Source: Chitinophaga barathri (GTDB lineage: Bacteria; Bacteroidota; Bacteroidia; Chitinophagales; Chitinophagaceae). From it: 64,000 nt of DNA. Where the stretch lies: positions 62,001 to 126,000 of the forward strand of contig NZ_RMBX01000008.1 of assembly GCF_003807585.1 (NCBI RefSeq), given 5' to 3'. The notes beneath the pieces are model-generated. The model worked only from the letters and a program-made list of their open reading frames with translations. It was not told where the DNA came from and did not search any database. Position numbers and translations under genes: made by a program. Shown here in pieces: positions 8,180-16,897 of this stretch. How positions within the stretch are numbered: position 1 is the stretch's first letter; each line of letters begins with the position of its first letter.

Positions 8180-11100
8180 ATGAGTTTACCTTCCATATCC
8201 CTCAAACGGCCTGTATTAGCCATTGTGATGAACATCATCATAGTGATCTTCGGCCTCGTGGGTTTCACCTTCCTGGGTGTGCGCGACTTTCCCGCCATCG
8301 ACCCTCCCGTTGTGAACGTGCGCACCTCCTACCCGGGCGCCAACTCTGACATTATCGAAACCCAGATCACCGAGGTGCTCGAAAAGGCCATCAACGGTGT
8401 AGCCGGTATCAAAAACATCTCTTCCCTCAGCAGCCAGGGCAGCAGCAATATCACCGTGGAGTTTGAACTGGGCGAAGACCTCGAAGCCGCCACAAACGAC
8501 GTGCGCGATAAAGTGAGCCAGGCCCAGCGGAACCTCCCGCAGGACCTGGAAGCACCGCCCGTGGTATCCAAGGCGGACGCCAACTCCGATGCGATCATCT
8601 CCATGACCGTGCAGAGCAACACGCACAACCAGCTGGAGATCACGGAATACGCCACCAACGTACTGCTGGAAAAATTACAGACCATTCCCGGCGTGAGCGC
8701 CATCCAGATATGGGGTGAAAAAAAATACGCCATGCGTATCTGGCTGGATCCTTCCCGCCTTTCCGCCTACAGCCTTACTCCCGGCGACGTGCAGGATGCA
8801 CTGGCGCGGGAGAACGTGGAGCTTCCTTCCGGTAAGATCGCCGGCAACGCCACTGAACTCACCGTGCGCACCTTCGGCCGCCTCGATACGGAAGAGGAAT
8901 TCAACGGCCTCATTATCAAAAACGTGAACGGAGCCGAGATCCACCTCCGCGACGTTGGCCAGGCAGTGCTGGGGCCTGAGAATGAGGAAACGCAGCTGAA
9001 AGAATCCAACATCCCGCAGATCGCGCTGGCATTGATCCCGCAGCCAGGCTCCAACTACGTTGCGATCTCCGAGGAGTTCTATAAAAGATATGAAGACCTG
9101 AAGAAGGAAATACCGGACGACTACACGCTGAACATCGCGATGGACAATACCGCCTTCATCAAAAAAAGTATCCTTGAAGTACAGGAAACGCTCATTATCG
9201 CCCTCACGCTGGTGATCCTGATCGTTTACCTCTTCTTCCGCGACTGGCTGATGGCGCTCCGCCCTATCGTGGACATTCCCGTGTCGCTGATCGGAGCGTT
9301 CTTCATCATGTACGTCTGCGGCTTTACCATCAACATCCTCACGCTGCTGGCGATCGTACTCGCCACCGGGCTTGTGGTGGATGACGGCATCGTGGTAACG
9401 GAGAACATCTATAAAAAGATCGAAGCGGGCATGCCCAAGATGCGCGCCGCCAAAGAAGGATCGGAAGAGATATTTTTTGCGGTGATCGCCACATCCATTA
9501 CGCTGGCTTTCGTATTCCTTCCCATCATCTTCTTACAGGGCTTCGTGGGAAGCCTGTTCCGGGAATTCGGGATAGTGGTGGCTGGCGCCGTATTGATCTC
9601 CGCATTTGTATCACTTACGCTTACGCCGGTACTGAACGTAAAACTTGCGCGCAAAACGCATAAACATTCCTGGTTCTACGAAAAGACAGAGCCTTTCTTC
9701 AGCGGCATGGAAAACGGCTACAAACGTTCGCTGGAAGCTTTCATGAAAGCCCGCTGGATGGCATTTGTAGTGATCGCCGGCTGTCTGGCCATGATCTATT
9801 TCCTGTTCAGCAACCTGCAATCAGAATTGGCGCCGGTGGAAGACCGCAGCACATTCCGCCTGTCCGTCACCACACCTGAAGGCACCGCTTACGATGCCAT
9901 GGACAAGTATGTGACCGGCCTGGTAGACTTCCTGATCGATTCCATCCCTGAAAAGAAAGTAATACTTTCCGTAACTGCCCCGGGCTTCTCCGGTGCGGGC
10001 TCCGTGAATACCGCCTTCTCTTTTGTGACACTCCCCGAGCCGCACGACAGGACCCGTTCGCAAAAGGATATCGTGAACATGGTGAACCGAAATATGTACC
10101 GCTTCCCCGCGGGCAAGGTATTCGCCATCGAACAACAAACCATCCAGGTAGGCCGCCGTGGCGGTCTCCCCGTAGCATTTGTGCTGCAAAACGTAAACTT
10201 TGAAAAACTCTCTGCCGCCGTGCCTAAATTCCTGGAAGAAGCAAGCTCCAACCCTGTATTCCAGGGTGTGGACATCGACCTGAAATTTAATAAACCGGAG
10301 CTGCGCATCTCCATCAACCGCGCAAAAGCAAGCGAGCTGGGCGTTTCTGTAGCGGATATTTCTTCTACCCTGCAATTGGCGCTGAGCAACCGCCGCTTCG
10401 GGTATTTCATCAGGAACGGTAAACAATACCAGGTAATGGGCCAGGTGTTCCGCTCGGACAGGGATGATCCTATTGACCTGCAAAGCATCTATGTACGTAA
10501 TACCCGCGGCGAGGCCATCCAGCTGGACAACCTTGTGACCATGCAGGAAGAAACCAGCCCGCCGGTTATTTACCACTATAACCGTATGAAATCGGCCACT
10601 ATCTCCGCGGGTCTTGCCCCCGGCAAAACCATCGGCGACGGCATCGATGCCATGAACGGCATTTACCAGAAACTTCAGAAAGAAGGCGTAATAGACGAAT
10701 CGTTCGCCACCGCGCTCAGCGGCTCCAGCCGCGACTATGCGGAGAGCGGCTCCAATACCATGTTCGCGCTGTTGCTGGCGCTGGTGCTGATCTATCTCGT
10801 ACTGGCCGCGCAGTTCGAAAGCTGGGTGGATCCCTTCATCATCATGCTTACCGTGCCTATGGCGTTTGCGGGCGCCTTCCTTTCACTGAAACTGTTCGGG
10901 CAAACCTGGAACATCTTCTCCCAGATCGGGGTGATCATGTTGATAGGTCTTGTAACAAAGAACGGTATCCTGATCGTGGAGTTCGCCAACCATATGCGCG
11001 ATGCGGGCAAACACAAAACACAGGCTGCGGTGGACGGTTCCGTCATGCGTCTCCGCCCGATCCTCATGACGAGCCTGGCAATGGCACTGGGCGCATTGCC

Positions 11101-11311
11101 CATTGCGATGAGCCTTGGCGCGGCGTCTACCAGCCGTATACCACTGGGTATCGTAATCGTGGGCGGCATCATGTTCTCGCTCGTGCTCACGCTGTATGTG
11201 ATCCCCGCGATCTATACCTACCTGAGCCGCAGGGGAAAAAACAGCGGGTCTGATGAAGAAACGCAGGAGCAGGAATCACCGGAAGCAGCAGCCGCTGCAT
11301 CTCACGCATAA
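8180..11311 (+). CDS. RND family efflux transporter permease (AcrB/MexB-like)
   Basis: Proton-driven inner-membrane pump of 1043 aa, typical of the hydrophobe/amphiphile efflux class. The first helix contains RPVLAIVMNI; porter domains lie on either side of a central transmembrane bundle. The proton-relay pair is visible in GLVVDDGIVVTENI near residue 400, and the second half carries the matching helix GLVTKNGILIVEFAN. The C-terminus is acidic and Ala/Glu-rich. It is embedded between the adaptor gene and a TolC-like gene. It probably exports toxic compounds, but there is no basis to name a drug. Confidence 0.94.
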   Translation: MSLPSISLKRPVLAIVMNIIIVIFGLVGFTFLGVRDFPAIDPPVVNVRTSYPGANSDIIETQITEVLEKAINGVAGIKNISSLSSQGSSNITVEFELGEDLEAATNDVRDKVSQAQRNLPQDLEAPPVVSKADANSDAIISMTVQSNTHNQLEITEYATNVLLEKLQTIPGVSAIQIWGEKKYAMRIWLDPSRLSAYSLTPGDVQDALARENVELPSGKIAGNATELTVRTFGRLDTEEEFNGLIIKNVNGAEIHLRDVGQAVLGPENEETQLKESNIPQIALALIPQPGSNYVAISEEFYKRYEDLKKEIPDDYTLNIAMDNTAFIKKSILEVQETLIIALTLVILIVYLFFRDWLMALRPIVDIPVSLIGAFFIMYVCGFTINILTLLAIVLATGLVVDDGIVVTENIYKKIEAGMPKMRAAKEGSEEIFFAVIATSITLAFVFLPIIFLQGFVGSLFREFGIVVAGAVLISAFVSLTLTPVLNVKLARKTHKHSWFYEKTEPFFSGMENGYKRSLEAFMKARWMAFVVIAGCLAMIYFLFSNLQSELAPVEDRSTFRLSVTTPEGTAYDAMDKYVTGLVDFLIDSIPEKKVILSVTAPGFSGAGSVNTAFSFVTLPEPHDRTRSQKDIVNMVNRNMYRFPAGKVFAIEQQTIQVGRRGGLPVAFVLQNVNFEKLSAAVPKFLEEASSNPVFQGVDIDLKFNKPELRISINRAKASELGVSVADISSTLQLALSNRRFGYFIRNGKQYQVMGQVFRSDRDDPIDLQSIYVRNTRGEAIQLDNLVTMQEETSPPVIYHYNRMKSATISAGLAPGKTIGDGIDAMNGIYQKLQKEGVIDESFATALSGSSRDYAESGSNTMFALLLALVLIYLVLAAQFESWVDPFIIMLTVPMAFAGAFLSLKLFGQTWNIFSQIGVIMLIGLVTKNGILIVEFANHMRDAGKHKTQAAVDGSVMRLRPILMTSLAMALGALPIAMSLGAASTSRIPLGIVIVGGIMFSLVLTLYVIPAIYTYLSRRGKNSGSDEETQEQESPEAAAAASHA

Positions 11312-11354
11312 GAATCAATCGCTCCCCGAAACGGGAAACGGTAAATTGAATAAA

Positions 11355-12680
11355 ATGAAATTGAACAGAAAATTATTGACGGGGATATTCTTTCTTCAGC
11401 TGGCCGTAAGCGCCAAAGCACAGCAGGTGCTTACGCTGGAGCAGGCGATAGACCTGGGTTTAAAGAATAACTTCGATATACGGCTGGCCCGCAACGACGC
11501 GGAAGTGGCAGCCAACGACAACGCATATGCGATCTTCGCTTTTGCACCACGCCTGAACGGCACCGCTTCCAACATCTGGACGAACACCGCTACCAAACAG
11601 GAGTTTGGCAACGGCACCAAAAGAGATACCAGCGGTATCAAAAACAGGCAGTTGCAGGCCGCTGTAAACCTCAACTGGACGTTGTTTGACGGTTTGAAGA
11701 TGTTCGCCACACGCCAGCGTTTCCAGGCCATCGAAATACTGGGTGAGCTGAGTGTAAAAAACCAGGTGGAAAATTCCATCGCGAATATCATCAACAGTTA
11801 TTACAACATCTCCCAGCAAAAACAACAGCTGCGCGCCCTCGCTGAGCAGATGAGCATTTCGGACGAAAGGGTGAAACTCTCGGACGCCAAGTTCCAGACC
11901 GGCCTCGCGCCCAAAACGGACTGGCTGCAGGCCAAAGTGGATTACAACGCACAGCGCGCCAACTGGCTCCGGCAGCAAACCGCCATCGAACAGAGCAAGG
12001 CCTCGCTGAACCAATTGCTGGGCATTGCGGACGGTAATCTCAATTATGACGTGAACGACAGCATTCCCGTGAACCTCGCTATTTCTTACGGCGAGATCCT
12101 GGAGAACCTGCCGAATACCAACCCGCAAATGCAGGTAGCCCGCCAGAACCTTGAGATATCAAGGCTGGTGCTGAAAGAAAGAAAAGGTGAATTTTATCCC
12201 GTGATCGCATTCAACTCGGCATACAACTTCTCACAATCCAATGCCAGCGCGGCCATCAACCAGTTCAGCCCCATCTTTAACCAGAACAGGGGCTTCAACT
12301 ACGGCTTCTCCGCTACCGTGCCCATCTTCAACGGGCTCAACGCGCACCGCGCGCTGAAACAGGCCAAACTCGATATTGCCTATCAGCAGCTGTCCGTTGA
12401 CAATACACAGTCGCAGGTGAACCTGCTGCTGACGAATGCGTTCAAGGATTATGAATATTATAAAATGGCTTTGACGCTGGAACAGGAAAGTGTGGACCTT
12501 GCGCGTGAAAATACCATGGTGGCGCTGGAGCGTTTCAGGCAGGGCGTGTCCACCACACTGGAAGTGAAAGAAGCCCAGCAAAGCCTTGAACTGGCTTCCT
12601 ACAGGCTCATCCAGGCAAGGTACAATACCAAAGTAGCGGAAACGGAATTGCACCGGTTAAAAGGATCGTTGCTGAAATAA
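11355..12680 (+). CDS. TolC-family outer-membrane efflux channel
   Basis: Outer-membrane and periplasmic tunnel of the RND pump. The start at 11355 gives a clean signal peptide (MKLNRKLLTGIFFLQLAVSA, cleavage near AKAQQ) and a 441-aa precursor. The open frame extends upstream to 11253 into the pump gene, but that extension is basic and would bury the signal peptide. Two OEP repeats are seen, each with long helices and the GLKNNFDIRLA and LEVKEAQQSLELA patterns. It is the last gene of the three-gene efflux operon, 43 bp after the permease. Confidence 0.92.
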   Translation: MKLNRKLLTGIFFLQLAVSAKAQQVLTLEQAIDLGLKNNFDIRLARNDAEVAANDNAYAIFAFAPRLNGTASNIWTNTATKQEFGNGTKRDTSGIKNRQLQAAVNLNWTLFDGLKMFATRQRFQAIEILGELSVKNQVENSIANIINSYYNISQQKQQLRALAEQMSISDERVKLSDAKFQTGLAPKTDWLQAKVDYNAQRANWLRQQTAIEQSKASLNQLLGIADGNLNYDVNDSIPVNLAISYGEILENLPNTNPQMQVARQNLEISRLVLKERKGEFYPVIAFNSAYNFSQSNASAAINQFSPIFNQNRGFNYGFSATVPIFNGLNAHRALKQAKLDIAYQQLSVDNTQSQVNLLLTNAFKDYEYYKMALTLEQESVDLARENTMVALERFRQGVSTTLEVKEAQQSLELASYRLIQARYNTKVAETELHRLKGSLLK

Positions 12681-13035
12681 AATACTCTGCATTTTCAGTG
12701 CAGAGGTTTGGAATCCGGATAAGGTCCTGCTTCGATGCTGATCCTCAACATGAGTGCCCCAAGCTGGCGCAAAGCCGTCATTGAGGAGCAGCAGCGCCAA
12801 AGCGGGTGGGGCGACGAAGCCATCTCCTTCATCGAATGGATGTACTCTAATATCTGGAGATTGCTTCGTCGCGGCTCCTGCACAGATCCCCGCGGCTCCT
12901 CGCAATGACGACCTTTTCACAATGACGCCCCAAACAAGGTCAGTTCTGTGGTAGATTTTCCCGCATGACTAAAGCCCTTGCACTAAAGTGCATAGTTTTA
13001 ACTAACGGCTGGGACCAATAAAAGAAATGATATTA
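12681..13035. other. Intergenic region holding a palindromic repeat element
   Basis: No supported gene. The main content is the repeat element at 12776-12910. The remainder between it and the next gene shows no recognisable signal. Confidence 0.6.
12776..12910. repeat. Dispersed palindromic element, copy 1 (full length)
   Basis: Starts CGTCATTGAGGAGCAGCAG and ends GGCTCCTCGCAATGACG. Internally GCGACGAAGCCATCTCC faces GGAGATTGCTTCGTCGC. The arms are thus nested inverted repeats around a roughly 25-bp centre, 135 bp in total. It resembles the copies at 62463-62599 and 50899-50949. It is non-coding, with no target-site duplication or transposase seen. Confidence 0.85.
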
Positions 13036-13785
13036 TCATTGTGAAGGAGTGGTGTCTTTCGGTAATATCCCATGCTGCTTCTGGTATTTCTCAAACGCCT
13101 GTTTGATAAATAACATCAGGTCGTATTCCGACGCGCTGAGCAGGAAATTATAAGAAGGCCGGTAACGCAACATAAAAGAGTCCAGCTCGGGGCTTTCCAG
13201 TTTGGTCATACGTTGCACCAGCTCGGGATTATAGCGGTGATCGATATGTTTTTCCTCTTCCCAGTATTTCAGCTGTTCCCCGAATGCTTCCTTGCGCCTG
13301 CGGGCTTTGCTGGGGATGAGGTAACTTAATGCCGTTATCGGGTTGGAGGGCAGCGTTTTGAGCACATCCAGCGCGCCGGGGCGTTTGTAGCCGAAGTATT
13401 TTTCATATTCATCACGCATGGCCAGCGAATCCGATTTATAGATGCGGCCGCGGATATTCACCCCCTGCAGCCCGAAGATCTGCCGTTTCATCTCCACATT
13501 TTTGGTGCTGGAAATACCCGGGACAACGACCTGCGTACGGATGTAACTGATCATGGTAAATTCGATGGTATCTCCGGGCAGGCCTTCGATGTAATAACGG
13601 CCAGACTCGTTGCTTACGGTCCCCATACTGGTGCGTTTATTCCAGATACTGACAGACGGCAGGCCCGTACGGGTGTCCGCATCGGTCACCATCCCCATCA
13701 GGCGTACCTGGGCGGCGGCTTTCTGCAAACCTGGTATTATCAACAAGGCCAGTGCTACTGCGTATCTAATCAGAACATGCTTCAT
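13036..13785 (-). CDS. Secreted CarboxypepD_reg-like domain protein
   Basis: The ATG at 13785 gives a signal peptide (MKHVLIRYAVALALLIIPG, cleavage near KAAAQ) and a 249-aa precursor; a TTG nine bases upstream is the weaker alternative. Residues about 28-110 form a carboxypeptidase regulatory-like beta-sandwich with the typical GMVTDADTRTGLPSVSI and SNESGRYYI segments. This module is common in Bacteroidota envelope proteins. The C-terminal half is helical and charged, with no recognised catalytic motif. It probably acts in the periplasm or at the cell surface; its function is unknown. Confidence 0.75.
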   Translation of the reverse strand: MKHVLIRYAVALALLIIPGLQKAAAQVRLMGMVTDADTRTGLPSVSIWNKRTSMGTVSNESGRYYIEGLPGDTIEFTMISYIRTQVVVPGISSTKNVEMKRQIFGLQGVNIRGRIYKSDSLAMRDEYEKYFGYKRPGALDVLKTLPSNPITALSYLIPSKARRRKEAFGEQLKYWEEEKHIDHRYNPELVQRMTKLESPELDSFMLRYRPSYNFLLSASEYDLMLFIKQAFEKYQKQHGILPKDTTPSQ

Positions 13786-13903
13786 ACTATTCAATCAAAA
13801 TTAGCGTTCCCGATTCAAAAGAAACGTTAAAAATATTTATCACACAAGCTACCCAATCCATGGATTTGCCTAAATTCGGTAAATATCACCCAAATACTGC
13901 GCC

Positions 13904-14836
13904 ATGGCCCGAAAGATACTTTTCTGCACCCAACGTTACCTGTACCTGAAAGAACGCATTCTCAGCATCGCGCCGGCGGATTGGGAAGACGGGGCAATGA
14001 CCATCCGGGACTTCCCGGACGGGGAACATTACCATCGTATAACCAGCAACGTTAGCGGAAAAGAAGCGGTGCTCATCGGCGGCACAATAGACGATAAGGA
14101 AACACTCGAGCTCTTCGACATTGCCAATGGCTGTATCCAGAACGGGGCGGCCGGCATCAGCCTTGTAATCCCCTATTTTGGCTACTCTACCATGGAAAGG
14201 GCTGTAAAATACGGCGAAATCGTGAAAGCCAAGAACCGTGCGCTCCTTTTCTCCGCCCTCCCCACCACTTCCATGGGCACCAGGGTGATACTCATAGACC
14301 TGCATGTGGACGGGATTTCATATTATTTTGAAAGCAATGTGCGCCCGGTGCATCTTTACGGGAAAACCTTCGTGCAGGATGCGGCCCTCGAAATCGCGCA
14401 GGGGCGGCCGTTTGTAATGGCCAGTACGGACGCGGGGCGCGCCAAATGGGTGGAATCCCTGGCGAACGACCTCCATGTATCCGCCGCTTTTGTATTCAAA
14501 AAACGCCTTTCCGGCGAGGAAACGGATATTACCGCCATCAGCGCCAATGTGCAGGACCAGCTGGTAATCATTTACGACGATATGATCCGCACCGGCGGCT
14601 CGCTGCTCCAGGCGGCCGCGGCCTACCGGGAAGCCGGCGCCGGCAGCATTGCTGTCATCACCACCCATGGCATCTTTGCGGGCAACGGGTTTGAGAAGAT
14701 CAGGGACAGCGGCATCGTGGAAAAACTGGTGTGTACGGACACGCATCCCAATGCCCTGGGGATCAACGACCCTTTCCTGGAAGTGAAGTCCGTAGCCCCG
14801 CTGATACTCGATTATTTCCAGAACATCCCGATGTGA
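13904..14836 (+). CDS. Divergent ribose-phosphate pyrophosphokinase (PRPP synthetase) homologue
   Basis: Homologue of PRPP synthetase, which transfers diphosphate from ATP to ribose-5-phosphate. The 310-aa length matches the family. Seen: YFGYSTMER in place of the usual YFGYARQDR, the metal/ATP-site segment DLHVDG (D132, H134), the ribose-5-phosphate loop STDAGRAKW (D176), a basic flexible loop FKKRLSGEE, and the PRPP motif IIYDDMIRTGGSL (D225, D226). Several canonical positions differ, so it may be a paralogue with altered activity or a phosphoribosyltransferase-like protein. It is followed after 14 bp by a GNAT acetyltransferase gene, implying co-transcription. Confidence 0.8.
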   Translation: MARKILFCTQRYLYLKERILSIAPADWEDGAMTIRDFPDGEHYHRITSNVSGKEAVLIGGTIDDKETLELFDIANGCIQNGAAGISLVIPYFGYSTMERAVKYGEIVKAKNRALLFSALPTTSMGTRVILIDLHVDGISYYFESNVRPVHLYGKTFVQDAALEIAQGRPFVMASTDAGRAKWVESLANDLHVSAAFVFKKRLSGEETDITAISANVQDQLVIIYDDMIRTGGSLLQAAAAYREAGAGSIAVITTHGIFAGNGFEKIRDSGIVEKLVCTDTHPNALGINDPFLEVKSVAPLILDYFQNIPM

Positions 14837-14850
14837 GTTAATTTTACGGC

Positions 14851-15282
14851 ATGCTTACGATACGAACCATAGAATACGGCAGCTGCGATTACCACGATAT
14901 GGTGGAGCTGCGGGATAAAATATTACGCCGCCCGCTGGGGCTCACGTTTTCCCCCGAATACCTGCAACAGGAAATAACAGATGTGCTGATTGGCGGGTTT
15001 GAAGAAACGAAGATCGTCGGCTGCTGCATACTCAGCCCGGTGGATGAACAAACTGTGCAGCTCAGGCAGATGGCGGTAGATAATACCCTCCAGAAAACCG
15101 GTGCAGGCAGCCGGATACTCGCCTTTGCTGAAGAACAGGCCCGCGCCGGCGGATTCTCCGAATTAATGATGCATGCCCGCAGGGAAGCGGTGCCGTTTTA
15201 TGTAAAAAATGGATACGAAGTACGCGGGGAAGAATTTACAGAAGTGAATATCCCGCATTATGAAATGTTCAAACGGCTGTAA
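14851..15282 (+). CDS. GNAT family N-acetyltransferase
   Basis: Small cytoplasmic acetyltransferase of 143 aa. The acetyl-CoA-binding region is visible as QMAVDNTLQKTGAGSRILAFA, matching the Q/R-x-x-G-x-G/A loop with some variation. It is followed by the late strand MHARREAVPFYVKNGYE, the usual GNAT motif B. It sits 14 bp behind the PRPP-synthetase-like gene. Its end overlaps the convergent YcxB-like gene by 25 bp. The substrate is unknown. Confidence 0.85.
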   Translation: MLTIRTIEYGSCDYHDMVELRDKILRRPLGLTFSPEYLQQEITDVLIGGFEETKIVGCCILSPVDEQTVQLRQMAVDNTLQKTGAGSRILAFAEEQARAGGFSELMMHARREAVPFYVKNGYEVRGEEFTEVNIPHYEMFKRL

Positions 15283-15758
15283 TCCTTAAAAGTGGATTGC
15301 ATCAGCGCGCTGAAACCGTTGCGCGCTTCTTCATTTTCAAAAGCGCTGGTGGGAATCAGGAAAAAAGTCCTTTTATCGCGGTAAATAAAAAAGAAATTCC
15401 TCGTTTCGATGATCTGGGAAAAGATTTTCCAGGGCATACTGCGTTCTCCCTGGCCGGTAGAAATGGCCATGCCTTCTTCATTGTAACGGAGGCGGATATT
15501 ATCCTTAAAAGTAGCGGCTTTGTTGTAGGTTGAAACGGGTAATAAATACCAGAAAGCCCAGCCTACGACCACCATCATGGCGCAGATGCCGAGCAGGGCA
15601 TTAAAATTCACTACCCTGAACAGGAAACCCGTAATGGTGGCGATCAGTAAGATGATGAGGGTATTGCGAAATACTTTGATTTCGCCCCGGCGGAGAAAGT
15701 GAAATCGTAATGCATTAATAACCTCTTCCTTATTGTAGGTGAACTGTAGTAAATGCAT
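15258..15758 (-). CDS. YcxB-like membrane protein
   Basis: The 166-aa protein has an N-terminal soluble strand region (MHLLQFTYNKEEV), two transmembrane helices at about residues 30-70, and a C-terminal domain with SMPWKIFSQIIETRNFFFIY and LIPTSAFEN. This is the layout of the YcxB-like C-terminal domain family. Function is unknown in the family. The last 25 bp overlap the convergent GNAT gene. Confidence 0.75.
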   Translation of the reverse strand: MHLLQFTYNKEEVINALRFHFLRRGEIKVFRNTLIILLIATITGFLFRVVNFNALLGICAMMVVVGWAFWYLLPVSTYNKAATFKDNIRLRYNEEGMAISTGQGERSMPWKIFSQIIETRNFFFIYRDKRTFFLIPTSAFENEEARNGFSALMQSTFKDYSRLNIS

Positions 15759-15775
15759 TCAACGAACTTACGAAA

Positions 15776-16273
15776 TTATTTTGAAGCGGTCAAAGACATT
15801 GGTGTATCCAGGTCATCACAGGTGGATACGGGCGCATTGTTTTTACGTACGGAAGATGTTACGTTGCGTTTATCATTGAGATCGTCCTCGTTGAGACCGG
15901 GGAAGTTCTTTTTGATGAATTTCAGGTATTGCTGAAGGACCTTGGGATCTACTTTAAACGGAGCCACCACATCCTGGCCATCGTCCCCTTTCATGGGAGT
16001 ATTGCTGTTTACGCGGGTTTCGTTCTGTAAATACCATTTATAGAGATCAACTATAGCCTTTTGCATATCGGCCTCTTCTACTTTTTCAACCTTGGAAGAC
16101 GACTGTGGCAGCCCCCAAATAAAATCCTCTACCCTCGTAGTGGTTTTGGCTTTGGCGCCCTTGTCCGGCTTATCACCGTTGTTATTTGTTTTGTCGCCTT
16201 TATCGCCATTATGGGCGAACGCTGCAGCGGTTGTGACTGTACCCAGTAGCAACATGAACAACAGCTTTTTCAT
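15776..16273 (-). CDS. Secreted hypothetical protein with a Lys/Asp/Asn-rich linker
   Basis: The ATG at 16273 gives a clear signal peptide (MKKLLFMLLLGTVTTAAAFA) and a 165-aa precursor; the open frame upstream of it is cysteine- and arginine-rich and unlikely to be translated. After the signal comes a short repetitive GDKGDK/NNNGDKPDK linker. A helical region with DLYKWYLQNETRVNSN and LKFIKKNFPGLNEDDL follows. I do not recognise the family. Its own promoter is expected in the long gap upstream. Confidence 0.65.
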   Translation of the reverse strand: MKKLLFMLLLGTVTTAAAFAHNGDKGDKTNNNGDKPDKGAKAKTTTRVEDFIWGLPQSSSKVEKVEEADMQKAIVDLYKWYLQNETRVNSNTPMKGDDGQDVVAPFKVDPKVLQQYLKFIKKNFPGLNEDDLNDKRNVTSSVRKNNAPVSTCDDLDTPMSLTASK

Positions 16274-16897
16274 ACGGGTAAGATTTAATGACCTAAAAAT
16301 ACAAAATAACTGAGATATTTTACGCCGAATTGACGAATAGGTACTTCTGCGGTACAAACTGCACATATCCAGGTACAAATCGTATGGCCTACCTTAAAAA
16401 GACGACCATTAGATTCAAAAGTTGCAGGTTTCCACAAAATTATTTTCCCCTGGCTCTGCTGCTCCCCCTAAACCAATCCTCCGCTTGACCAAAAGTTGGG
16501 ATAAAACAATGATAATCAATACAATGATTAAATAAACATGGCTCATTTCAGGCGCCCTGCAGAGATACCTTTATCTAACAATTGCCGTAAAGCCTTACTG
16601 GTACTATCTCAGAGTAGGGATAAGGCATATATGTCCCATAGATATCCCATATATATCCCATAGATAAGGCATATCTATAAGATATGCCTTATCTATGCCT
16701 TAACTATGCTTTATAACTGACTTATAATTACTTTATCCGGGCGGATACATAGCCTGGTCATAGCTTTAAGATAACGTTGAGAAGAAGGTTAGTTGGCAGA
16801 AAGATAGGGTTACGATGGCATTTATGCCAGCTATTGGATTAAAAACGACATAAAAAGACCGGCCTGATGAGCAGGGCATTGCGTAATTTTACCGCAA
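16274..16897. other. Gene-free region with phased repeats
   Basis: A 620-bp AT-rich divergent spacer between the secreted protein and the Dph6-like gene. No coding ORF is supported. Its notable content is the repeat block at 16620-16702. Confidence 0.6.
16620..16702. repeat. Phased 11-bp repeats plus perfect 16-bp inverted repeat
   Basis: Three consecutive 11-mers (16634-16666) read TCCCATAGATA, TCCCATATATA and TCCCATAGATA. They sit between two exact copies of ATAAGGCATAT (16620-16630 and 16664-16674). The second copy belongs to a perfect inverted repeat with 16-bp arms (16661-16676 and 16680-16695) and a 3-bp loop. One further TATGCCTTA follows at 16694-16702. Confidence 0.85.

Noticed and set aside
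9821..10576. 251-codon minus-strand ORF inside the RND permease
   Set aside because: Shadow frame of a well-supported transporter gene.
7027..12680. A specific drug-resistance role for the RND operon
   Set aside because: Pump sequence alone does not define substrates, and no local regulator or companion resistance gene supports one.
12657..12920. Minus-strand ORF across the palindromic element at 12776
   Set aside because: It is an open frame through a repeat element and the end of the TolC-like gene; the equivalent frame is not kept at 62463-62599.
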